This document shows positions 39,766 through 50,900 of a stretch of DNA of 64,000 bases, in pieces. Source of the stretch: Opisthorchis felineus (Eukaryota; Platyhelminthes; Trematoda; Opisthorchiida; Opisthorchiidae); assembly GCA_004794785.1 (NCBI GenBank), contig SJOL01009659.1:259844-323843 (forward strand), given 5' to 3'. Within the stretch, counting starts at the first letter, position 1; every line of letters begins with the position of its first letter. A program made the translations under genes and the position numbers. Under the pieces are notes generated by a model that worked only from the letters and a program-made list of their open reading frames with translations, searched no databases and was not told the origin of the DNA.

Positions 39766-40479
39766 TACTGCCCCCCGCTGAGAACTTAAAGAGCAGTGAT
39801 ACACTGTTTTCTCACTTGTGCCATTCAGGCGAACAGAAGCCGCTGAACGACAATAGCCAACCCCAACGCGGGAAGACTGGGCGAAGGCATCTATCCAGTG
39901 TATCAATCCGTCAATCCGAATGTAGACGTTCACGACAATTCCTGCGAATGGAAAACAACCCAGTAAGCAAGGTAGTACATCGCTTATAATGACATATAAA
40001 TAAACCGAAAGGGCGGTCTCTGAATACTACAAGAAGAACAGTGGTTCTCCGAAGATAGGGGATCACGACAACGTCATTGATCGTTGATTGGCTCTTTCAG
40101 CGTCCAATCGGTGGCTTACGTTTCTTTTTGGAGATTTCGGCTTTTTAGGTATACTGCCTCGAGTTACCATAGTGGGGTGCTGGTGTTATCGACAGGTTCC
40201 AAGTGTCACAGACTGCAAACAAGTGAAGTGGGCCAAGAATCAACTTCTAGCGTATCAACGTAGAAAAAGCCGTTATTTGGAGGAGAAATGGTGCACAAGT
40301 AAACGGACAGCTCTATTGTCATTATTAGGTGTGATGCTTGATCATTAAATGAGGGTGTCTAGTTAAGAACGTAGTAATTTTGGAGATCACATGGTATCCC
40401 TAATTGACGTTTCGTCGTGGCACCTTCACCTCTAACTATCCACCTGGATAAACCATTTTATTAGCTGTTTGCTTACCTG

Positions 40480-42240
40480 ATGTCGGCTGCCCGAAGAACA
40501 CAAGTCAGGCTTGTTTATCTGGCACAGCCTCATCTGTCACGCTACAGTCGGAAATGATACGACGTCCAAGATACCCAAAAAGGCTCCACAAGGTCGTGTT
40601 TTTCCCTAATTGTAAGCGTAGCGTTCAGTGAGGATTGTGACCTTACACTCTGTGCGTGCAAATCAAATGCTAGAGGATGGGATGAGTTTGGTCAGCTCAG
40701 TGGTTAGAGGGCGGATTTACTGACCGGAAGGTCCGTGGTTCGAACCCGAACTCCGCATCTCGACTTCCCCTGTCTAGGCTTCGGCAACCTGGCAGTATCC
40801 CGACCCTCGGGCTTCCTCTATGTGGCATGGCAACTAAGCACCGAAAGGGTGCTACAGCTGAACCAAAAACACCTGCACCTCCATCTCCTCTTCGGAGACG
40901 AGAAAGATTTCTGCGTATTCCAAGGCTCTCGGCAGCAGCTTTTTGAACACTTGGATTTTGAAAACCCTCCAACTTTCGTCTCACTACCTCGTTGGTCAGG
41001 AAATTAAATGGGAATGGAGCGAGTGGGCAACTCCGATGGATACTGCTTTGTATACGGACGTTTTTGGAGAGCTCTTCGTATACTCTTACATGCCCGGAAG
41101 CCTGAGAATACAAATAACTCAACATGTTCATAAACTTAATAAATCTCAGAAGCCGTAGGGATTTCAGGTTCGTCCTCCAGGTTTCGACTTCAGTTGTGGA
41201 ATCCCAATCCCACCCGTGGCAGCGGATGACTACGATAATTGTTGTTCAAGGCATTTGGATTGGCGGTCGAGGAGTTCTTTGTCCAAAATAGTCTTTAATG
41301 GTTTCTCTGACAGATGGTATCCGGGGTCCAGCCGCACGGATCAGCTGAAAAATCTTCAGGCATTCCTGGATTTCCTGGCCTCTTCCATTTTTTCAGCTTT
41401 CCTAGTCCACCAGAATTCACTTTCACTTGCCGTCTGATATTTCTTCGGACCGGATTGTGTTCGAGACCGGCGGGGACATTTATCTGAGATTCAAGCATTG
41501 CCACTTCTTGTTAGGGAGACTGTCTCCAAACGAACAAATCCACTTGGCTAACAATTTGTCTTGTAGACTAAAACCTTGTTTTCTCCATTTCAGCCTTTCA
41601 TTGACATCCTATTAGGCTGTTAGCTCTCTTTGTATTCTGGTTCATTTGAATCCATGTCACGGAACGGTTCAGTTGTTTCCAGTACAACTTCCTGAAGGTC
41701 GTTTATCTTCTCGATTCCGGTGTAGCAGATATGTCTGTTTGATGCATCAGTAGAGACCATAACACTTCTGTCTGGTATCCAGTACATGGGTAGGCCCAGT
41801 AGTGCTTTGCCACAGGCAAAACTCCCAGCACTGTGCAAGGAGGTGTCAATCTCATCCCAGTATGAATTCACACCTGATGGTGGAGCATTCGGAAGAAGGG
41901 AGCCAGGGAAATTCTAGGCAGCACGTCAATAACAGAGGTGAAGAGGACAGTGATAGAGTGCAGGCTCGTCTTACATTAGTGGTCGTGGTGAACTAAGGCG
42001 AACGCCTGTTGTTTACTGGTGCACATGCATTCAGTGTCCTCATAAGAGATAAAAATTAGGACGGGCACCTACCATCGCTAAACCCGGCAAGAATGTCTGA
42101 CGGTTGACGGGACGCAAAAACAGCTTTTGGACTAAGAAAAGCGACCAGTGTGAGAAAGAGTGGCACTGTTCAAGGACTTGTCTCAAAGTAAAGATATGGC
42201 TAACGAATCCTCGACAAAATGGAGCTCGGCTTGACTCACG
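40480..42240 (-). mobile_element. RTE-like retrotransposon fragments, minus strand, rearranged
   Basis: Several pieces of the fluke RTE polyprotein lie on the minus strand: IFTLRQVLEQCHSF (RT fingers, about 42110-42200), a linker with EFWWTRKAEKMEEARKS and LIRAAGPRIPSV (about 41290-41440), SGHVRVYEELSKNV with CPLAPFPFNF (about 41000-41110), and YLGRRIISDCSVTDE (about 40520-40590). The linker should precede the fingers, so at least two truncated copies or a rearrangement must be present. A SINE lies between the last two pieces. All frames are broken. Confidence 0.75.
40684..40868 (+). repeat. tRNA-derived SINE copy 2
   Basis: A-box-like GTCAGCTCAGTGGTTAGAGG and a near-canonical B box (GGTCCGTGGTTCGAACCC). 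The tail has CCCCTGTCTAGGCTTCGGCA, CTGGCAGTATCCCG and GGGTGCTACAGCTGAACC. It is inserted among RTE fragments of the opposite strand and is one of the best-preserved heads of the family. Confidence 0.9.
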
Positions 42241-42340
42241 ATCAGTTGCGCAAAATAATGCCGCCGAAGACATTGGAAGCGACGGTTACCAGGCTGATGC
42301 CACGCTGGTTTTTGCATGAAGTAGAGATAGCGCAGTGAAG

Positions 42341-42505
42341 CTCGAGTAAGTCTCCCTGTTAAGACGCGAACTTACTGACCGAGAGGTCCGCGATTTGAAC
42401 ATGCATCCCGACTTGTCCTATCTGGGATTGGGGAATCTCATGCCTTCCTCGGTTGCCGTCGCAGTCAAGCAGAGGTGTATCGCAGCTGAACAACTATTAT
42501 TTATT
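42341..42505 (+). repeat. tRNA-derived SINE copy 3 (diverged)
   Basis: Head CTCGAGTAAGTCTCCCTGTT, B-box-like GAGGTCCGCGATTTGAACA and tail GTATCGCAGCTGAACAACTA. Point changes and small gaps occur relative to the other copies. Confidence 0.75.
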
Positions 42506-42643
42506 TTTATTACGCAAGGCCTTCCTGCGTCATTGAAGATTGGGATCACGGTTGAGGCACTCTATTTCACTGGTATTATGTTCCCGTCCCAAACCTTCCA
42601 TATTGTAGTCTTCAAACTGCTCACCTTCGAATAGTGTGGGGTG

Positions 42644-43311
42644 CAGACCCCTGACCTAAAGCTGTCACCTTGTCATGGTGGCTGGGCTTCTGTGCTGCAG
42701 TGATCCTGCTGGCTAAACGGGCTGGAACTCAGTTCTCTAAGATTCAACCATACCACGAAAGCCAACGGTGACCAGACCAACGAAGAACAGCGACTTAATA
42801 ATCTGGCCTGCTAGGCTGCAGGGGCTGGCCTAGCCTGACGGTGCAGGGAAAAAGACAAGTGCCTCACTCCTGATGCGCATAGCAGACGCGTTTGGAGCAT
42901 CAGGCTCATGCAGGATTTATTCGTTTTTCGACTGTACTCAGCGATCACGACCAACCGTTGGGCGATCGGAGTGTGCGGCTTATAGGGCCGACCTTTTCTA
43001 TCCCATCCTTTCTCCGAGGAAGGCAGAATCGTTGCCTCCACGAATATGGATGTGCTGGTCACCTGGGGAAAACACCTTACTGCCTTCCTACTTCCGATGT
43101 AGAGAAAAGTACGGCTTTACCTCCTGGTCGTCTCGCAATACGATTTCTTTCGGTACAGGGACTCGTCACTCTTCGTCATGCTGCTACCTGTTGTCCTTTC
43201 TGACATGGCTGAACCTTAAACAACTGAGTTCCAACCAATGTAACTCGCCAGATCATTGCAGCACTGAAGCACGGCTGCCACGACAAGCTCCAGCTTTAGG
43301 TAGGGACCCTG
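42644..43311 (+). mobile_element. Non-autonomous element D with long terminal inverted repeats (complete copy)
   Basis: Both ends are visible. The left end, CCTAAAGCTGTCACCTTGTC, continues with GGCTGGAACTCAGTTCTCTA. It matches the reverse complement of the right end, where CCTAAAGCTGGAGCTTGTCG leads into GGTTGGAACTCAGTTGTTTA. The imperfect inverted arms extend about 150 bp. The 668-bp body has an open frame (42873-43394) with no known domain. A reverse-oriented copy lies at 43556-43851 and a left-truncated copy at 47350-47697. I could not define a target-site duplication. It resembles a MITE or fold-back element of unknown superfamily. Confidence 0.7.
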
Positions 43312-43555
43312 CGGGACGCGAGAAGCTGAAGCTTGAAAAATCCCGTAATCACCCAATGAACCAAACAAATCAATGCACAAGGTTTCCGGATTAACTAACA
43401 GCTTCGAGAAAGCTCATGAGCTCCGCACACGATTCAAAACAATTTATTAAGGTTACTTGGATCACAAGTGCATTTTGGGATAAATCGCGAAACGAGACCC
43501 TTTAAACCAGCTAAAACCTCTATCTAATGATACTACTGGAAGTTTTCTGTTCCGC

Positions 43556-43851
43556 TCCAGACCGAAAGCTGCCACGTTGGCGTTGTGGTCGGCTTGCACC
43601 TGCTGGGACTTCGTTTTAAAAAGGTTTAGCCATGTCGGGAAGGCAAAAATGGAGCAGTCAGACGGATGGCAGCTGGTCTACACACTGGGAGTAACCGTAA
43701 TATGAGGTAGTCTAGGGGTACATTCGTGCTGTTCCACGATAGAAGTATGAAGGCAGTCGAGCATTTCCTTCAGGCAACCAGCATTTCTATAATAATTGGA
43801 GAAGGAGTGCTGCCTTCCCCCGAGATAGGATGGTTTAGAAAAGTATGGCCC
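43556..43851 (-). mobile_element. Element D, reverse partial copy
   Basis: The + strand starts with an end-like ACCGAAAGCTGCCACGTTGG. It continues with the reverse complement of the D body (GTTTAGCCATGTCGGGAAGG, ATGAAGGCAGTCGAGC, AGATAGGATGGTTTAGAAAA). It is about 245 bp from the complete copy and in opposite orientation. Confidence 0.7.
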
Positions 43852-44112
43852 TGAGATCGTATGATATGTTCGCCCAACGGTTGACCGTGACCACTGGCGC
43901 AGTATTCAATACAGTCGAAATACTTTTACGTATGTGGTTCCGCTCTAAGAGCACCTGTTCCAAACAACTAACACCCTGCTCTCTCGAGCTATACAAGCGT
44001 CCCACAACCAGATCTCGCACATTTTACAGCACCTAGTGAATCGGAGGCTACGCTCTGTTGTCTCGGTGGCGATCGCGTCGGTTACATGGGCTGTTGACGA
44101 TTAAAAAAATGA

Positions 44113-44296
44113 AATAGTTCAGCTGTAGCACCGTTTTGGTGCCTAGATGCCATGCCAACGGAAGGGGGCACGAGGGCTAGATTACTACCAGGATGCCGAA
44201 ACCTAGAGGGGGCAGTCGAGATGCTGAGGTTTGGTTCGAACCAAGGACCTTCCGCTCCGTAAGCTGGTACCTTAACTACTGAGCTATCTCGAGCCT
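44113..44296 (-). repeat. tRNA-derived SINE copy 4
   Basis: Minus-strand copy: A box GATAGCTCAGTAGTTAAGG, B box AAGGTCCTTGGTTCGAACC, tail GTGCTACAGCTGAACTATTT. It lies about 600 bp upstream of the ARFRP1 start codon. Confidence 0.85.
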
Positions 44297-44900
44297 TCTG
44301 AGCTATTTCGAGCTGGTTAAGATATGTCTTATTAAACCCCTGTGGATGGTTGATTGCGTATAGACAGGCTAACCATATCTCTCGGACTTCACTACCAGCG
44401 ATAAAACGCGAAATTTCTTCATCATCATGTTTACATCCGGATACTTGTGAAAGTAACTTTGTCTATAGTTCCTTTCTGGTTCCTTCTTCAGGTGGAAAAG
44501 TACGTAAATGTCACCAACTTCATTGGTGACTTGGACGCTTGCTTTAAAAAGCCCGATCAATACGACTCAGTAAATATTCCGACCTGCTGATCGCATGTTT
44601 AGTTATTAATTTACCGTTTCAGTGGGTGCAATGTAACCCCTTATAGTCCCTCTAAGCTATTTACATCACCTGGTGGATAAGATTGCCCAGTACCTCATTT
44701 TTCACAGTTTGTATCTGCTCATGAGCGAATCTTGATACAAGCACAAATGTTCCGAAATGAAGCATGTTCCACATATTTTAACAAGATAAACTGGGTCGTT
44801 TTTGAAGATGATTGATGCATCCATGTTCGAATGCGTTTATTTTCAGTTCCTTTGCACAAGGGGTTGGTTCTCCAACGGGTAGTTTCCACCTGTTTTGGAC

Positions 44901-47900
44901 ATGTACACTTTATTTCGTGGACTTTGGTCATATCTTTCTCAGCGAGATGAATACTCGATTTTAATTCTCGGATTAGATTGTGCTGGCAAGACGGTAAGTT
45001 GATAAATTTCCGTTTTGAAGTAGACATCTGATTAGGCGTTAACCACTAGTGGGTTAGGCAATTTCCTCAAATACATAACTTTTCTTTTATTCACCCATTC
45101 CCGGTGGTCGCGAGCTCGAGACGATCCGGTGGTTGGGCGAGCTACCTCCCTATTGCTGTTCTCTAGGCTTGAGCAGCGTGATAGTTTCTTAGCTCCTGCC
45201 CCCGTTAAGCCGCATGTTTTGTTCGCGACTAAGGGAGGTCATTATTTGATTTTGCATCGTCGGTACTTGGGCATGCAGTGGTCAAATCACATGTGCATAC
45301 ATCACACGGCACACCGGGCTGGTTGCTAGCTGGTAACGTTTTGTTGGTTAGCAGCAAGGCCTTTCGTGACATTCATTCCGCACACACAGCAATACATAGT
45401 CTCAAATGGCTCGAGAACTACGATATCTGAGTCCAAAACTGCTCCCTTCATCGTTACCGTCGCGTCATTCCCTGTGGGCGATTTGTACTTCGTTGTTTGG
45501 GAACGTCTTGCTCCGGCTATGATGGAATTTACATCTCTTGTCATTTTCAAATGCCACGGGCTGAATTTTTTTGGACGCACCACCGTGGACGCTCAGTTGT
45601 CCATCAATCCGCGTAGGCTAGTTTTACATATCACCAAGGCTAGAATTTGGTTGCGGAGCGGTGGGAGGTGGCAGAAATAAAGTTTGAATCTAGCAACACC
45701 GTGCTGCGCTTCTACCATAGGTGATGGAGACGTCTTGCCCTTTCGATTTGGCAAGCTAACCTTTGACCGACATTGATGATGCGTTTTGTATTTCCTAACC
45801 ACTTTCCCCTTCACATTGCTGGACACGCATTTATCTTTTAGACGTACTTGGAACAAACTAAGGTCAATTTCATGCGCAACTATCGCGCATTACCTCTCAA
45901 TAAAATCACCACCACCGTGGGATTAAACAGTTGGTTTCCTGTTGCCCCCACGTAACTGATTTTTCAGTCGGACACATCACTTTAGGTGGAGTCAGACTCA
46001 AATTTTGGGACTTAGGTGGGCAAGAAGAACTACAGTCTCTTTGGGATAAGGTAAGTACTTTGTTTTACCTCCAAAAGATGCACAAAGTACTTTTCCGAGT
46101 CGCACGGCATCATTTACGTGATTGATTCAGTGGACGTGGATCGGTTTGACGAATCTAAGGAAGCTTTTGGTATGTTTTTTCGTTTCCCTTCAGTTTTTAT
46201 CTTTCGTTCTAGACAAGATGATACGAAACCCAGCTCTGGATTCTGTACCTCTGCTCATTCTTGCCAATAAACAGGACGTTTCTGTAAGTGTTGTAAAGTC
46301 TTGGATTTTATTCACTTCTATGTGAGTTAGCAATTTCATGTTAAAAAAAGTCAGCCAAAAATCAGTTGTAAGCCGTTTATCAAGGTGCACTAGTTCCAGA
46401 TGCTACAGTTTCGTTCACCTGGGAGAACGGGAACAAGGAAATGACAGCCACTTGTTGAAAGCGATCGTCTAATCAGTTAACGTAAAATTGTTGTTTGCTA
46501 AGCCAGGGCTTGAGAGACGTACGAATTTAGTGTAATCGTTTTGATTCAGGACAATTATTGACTGCGTGACAGCGCCACCAACAGGGTCATTAAGTAATGG
46601 TTTGTTTCGTCCAAATATCTCCATCCGGGGAGACAGCACTTACCAACGCGACTGAGTGGAGTGATAAGAGCTTACAAGCCCTAGACAGACCACCTGTGGG
46701 TAGTCGTCACTCAACACATGGCGTAGAGTATGGGGCCTGGCAGCACACGGCTTAACGAGCTGTGGAGTGTGACGACTTGTCCCATCGAGGGGGAGTTACT
46801 TTTCCTGATGACTGGCAGGTGGTTGATGTGGTTTGGTTCATTCATTATTCTCTGATTCATGTAGTCTGCAACTGTGCATCCGACACCGCTTTCACATCGG
46901 CTTTCTCCTATTGTTCCATCCAACTAGGAAGTATAATTAGAGTCAACGTTACGTAATCTTCCTTGATCGGCCTGTCGGATGCAACGAGATCTGTCTTTCG
47001 GCGTTTGTGTTTGCTTGCAACAAGTGCGGTTTATCTTCTAAACACATGTTTTCTATCCTTATCTAGGAGATTTCTCACGTGCAAGATACCAGGTGGTAGA
47101 ATACATGTCGGTCGGTATCATGTCCGGTGAGGTAGAGCATTTTGGCTGCTGGGCTTGAAAATAGGGACTCATTTGGGGCATCCCACCCCCAGCCAGACCC
47201 ACAAGGTGGCGGGCGGTTGATTTAGATCGACGCAGAAAGTAAGGCATTAAAGTCTAATTCTTAATTCCACTGGGTACAGCAAGTGCTTTTTTAGCAGCAC
47301 GTGACTCGTGAGTTTTAAAAATATTTCCACTTTATTGGATAATGCGCAGGCGGTCGTGGCCACTCATTGGACAATTGGTGTGTGATTTTTATGGTCGACC
47401 TCTTCCAACCCGCCCTTCCCCGGGTAAGGCAATATTACTGCCTCCATAGATATGGAGATGCCGATCGTCTGCGGAAACCACATTCCTGTCGCATAAAACA
47501 GTACTGCTTTACCCCAGACTGCCTCGTACTACCCATTCTTGCAGTGAGATGGAGACTCGCTGCTTCTTATCGGACTGCACCTTATTGGCTTTCGGGCATG
47601 ACTGAACCTTAAATACTGAATTCCGACCACTGTAGTACGCATGTTCATTACAGCACTAAAGCCCGACCGCCACGACAAGGTGGTACTTTAGGTCAGGATA
47701 TATTCCTATATATATATATATATCCATCGAAGCGATTCCATCTGTTATCCTACCGAGAAACTCCTACTTGACCATGGTGCTCTCGGAACGGAAACCTGCT
47801 GAAGCATCTTCAAAGTTGTACATAAAAACTTGTCAGACTACTAGCGATTACGGGCTGTTGCAGTTGGTCGTAGGACATGTTTGCTGTAAGGAATGTGTTA

Positions 47901-50900
47901 TGACAAATTAAATACTATTTGGGATACGTTGGTTTGCCGAATCGTGTGTTTACACATTTCACGAAACTCGAGGTACTCTCTGGAGAATAATTATCTATAT
48001 CTCGCGCTGCAAAGCCACTATTTTTTTAGTGAACCTTTTTCAATCTCGTGCGCCTCATCACCGGTTTGAATTTTTCTGTAAGATGAATTCCGGCTACCGT
48101 CATCCGTCTTATGAAGCTTCTTTAGGTTCCTGTAAAGTTCTGCCTCAACTTCCCTTGCTCATAGATATGCCTTCGGGAGATGCTGTACGCATGTACCTTC
48201 CAGTATCCGATGTTAAATTTATCAAGTTGACATAAAACCTTTCTACAGTTACTTTCATTGGGATAAGTGGTAAAAGGTAGCTGTAGTAGGTATTGTAAAC
48301 CTGGGCTTGTCCACGAATTTCAATGTTTCAGTACAATATTGACGCCCAGTCCTTGAAGTGGTGGTGAATCGGGGACCCATTCCTGGCTGTTGCTACCAAG
48401 GAATGGGAATCTATTCTGTAAAGGTACAAAAGAGAATTTGTCGGGACCGGCCAAAAGCGGACAAGGTGGAAGAGTTTGACTGTGTAATTTGCTACATTTT
48501 TACACGACTCGCGGAGCTATGCCAAAAATGGTTCATCGATCCATAATTGCGAGGTTTTGGAGGCCAATACTCTGGAGCAATTTTTCAAGCTGATTTCGTT
48601 GGTTTTCAGCTGGTTACAGTCCTCGATACAAAGTAAACCTTGAATTATTTAGATCGCTTTATTCTAGAGACGTCATGGGACGTCGGATTCAACCCTTCTG
48701 AAAACTCAGTTACTGTGTATTGGGCACAATCAGACTGAACGATAGGGTTTGCATTTGCAAGGCCTCAAGGTTGCTCTATTCTTACGGTAATGGTTTCCAG
48801 CTAGTCGCGGTGAATCAACGGAAGCCGAATCGGCCTTACGCGGACGTGTCTCCGGGTCCCACACGCTTAATTACGAGTGCACTGTCCACCCACCTTACTA
48901 GTGTGCCTACTAGGTTTATTCGATCACTGGCCCCCGTTTCTTTCTACCTTTTTTCCCTTCCAGGGTGCATTTCCCGTTGCTGAGGTAAATAAGGTTTTTT
49001 GCGACAGCATGCGATTCGTCGGACAGAGGGATTGCACAATCCGCGGGGTCTCGGCCTTGAAAGGGTAAGTGACTGTAATATAGTTTGGTTTGAGCTCGAG
49101 ATTGCTCGGTGATTAAGGTATTGACTTATTGACTGGGAGGTCCGTCGTTCGAATCCAACCCGGTCATCTCGATGATTCCTGTCTAGGCTTGGGCAACCTG
49201 ACAGTGTCTCATACCTCGTGCTTCCTTCGAATAGCATAGCAGCTTGGTACCGTTACAGCTGAGCGATTATCATTATTGTTATTTGCTTGCTTTGTACGAA
49301 GCCCAAGTGAAGGAGAGAATTATGTTTATCAAGTGCTAGTTGACAAATTATGAGTTGATAACATCTCAGCTGGGACTGTTTTTAAATTTCACACCCGTCT
49401 ACAACGAGTAAGAGCGCTCATTATAACCCATCTCAAAACGCTGCTACTTTCTTCGACTTATCGGTAAAGTATCTGATTTGTCCCTGCGAAATCCAGGATA
49501 GCAGCATGGCCGGGAGTCAGTCATGTGGTCGCATGTGGAGCTTGTATGTGTGTGTGTGTGTGTGACATACTCGTTCGTGGTCAAAGACAACTGTCACAGA
49601 AAGACTGGACCTTACCGTGTTGTGACGGTTTGCGCGCATCTGTGACCCGTTGAGTTACATTACAATGTGTCCGTGTGGCCTCTCACGCTAAATTAATCAA
49701 GGGGTGGATGGCTAAAATGATCTGCTAGTTAAGAGTTGTTCCTTAACAATGAACCACTGTGGTAGGTTTACGCCAGATGCCACTGCCTTACGGTCATGTT
49801 TTTAGTCCAAGGCACTAGTGGGTGCCCTAATGGTTTTCCTGTCTTGGTCTGTTCCCACTGATTGTACCGCAGCCCGAGTACAGCCATGACCTATAGAAAG
49901 ACAAATAGTTTAATGTCACAAAGGTCGTCGCGTGGTGCCATCACCTGACGGCCTTATCTATTGTAACGCCGCTATCCGACAACAGCGTACTGCTGATGCT
50001 CCCCTACTTTTGTTTTCATTTGTTCTCCTCTCCTACATCACACAAGGGCTAGTATCTCCATTAATCTTTCTTCACTGTCAGCCGGTGCACATCACACATT
50101 AACTACAGCCTTGGGCACTTCGAAATCAGTCTGTGAACCCCGACGTCCGGTTCATCTAGTTGCCCCTGAAAGAAGCAGTACAACAGTCTGCTCTTGCTCT
50201 GGACCCTTTTCCTACTGCTGTGTGCTGCTTCTTCTAAAGGGGGATTCAAGACTGAAGTACAGTCGATTTAACGCCATCGCCCATTCCTCTCTCCCGGTTG
50301 CGTACCTCTGGTGACCCAGAGGCCGCCACTGTTTGCTACGTCGAGGTTCTGACCGTTTTCAGTCATCGAGCAAAAGGATGTCTGCTCGACTGCATACCCA
50401 CTCACAGTCACCTTTGCGTGGTTCATCTGGCGTTGTCCTTGGAGGCCTCTCGGGTCGGGTTAATGATCGTTACTTATCCACTATATCTGCTCGCGTCCCA
50501 CGAAAAGTAGATCTGATACAACGAGTTTTTCCGATGACTTGAACGCTTTATTACAGCAGGCTCCGGACATAATTGTGGTTGCCGGAGATATGAATGCACA
50601 GGTAGGTCAAGTCAGTGCTGCTGAGGCACAGTCAGCTGTCTATCTTCTACTTGGTACGGACGGACATTGGTGAGAACATATCATAACTGGTCTGTTACTA
50701 TGCAATATTACTTTCCGAAATCGTTCGATTGTGTGATATCTTCCACATACGGACCTGTCTAAAACGCAAATTGACCGCAACAGTCTCAGCTATAGGTGAT
50801 GTGAATTAGCCACTGTCACCTACTTTGGAACAGTTAGGTTGAGTAGAATCATTCCTTTCAATTTCGGAAATTTGGTGCTTCGAAATATCGTGTTGAGCAG

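Noticed and set aside
40684..40760. Possible functional tRNA gene (good A and B boxes)
   Set aside because: The acceptor and anticodon stems do not pair properly and the sequence continues into the SINE tail shared by six other copies.
40735..41131. Long ORFs over the SINE at 40684-40868 on both strands
   Set aside because: The frames are made of SINE antisense sequence fused to RTE fragments, not a host gene.
42873..43394. 173-codon plus-strand ORF, the longest apart from EED
   Set aside because: It lies within repeat element D and beyond its right end, with no domain, and the other copies do not keep the frame.
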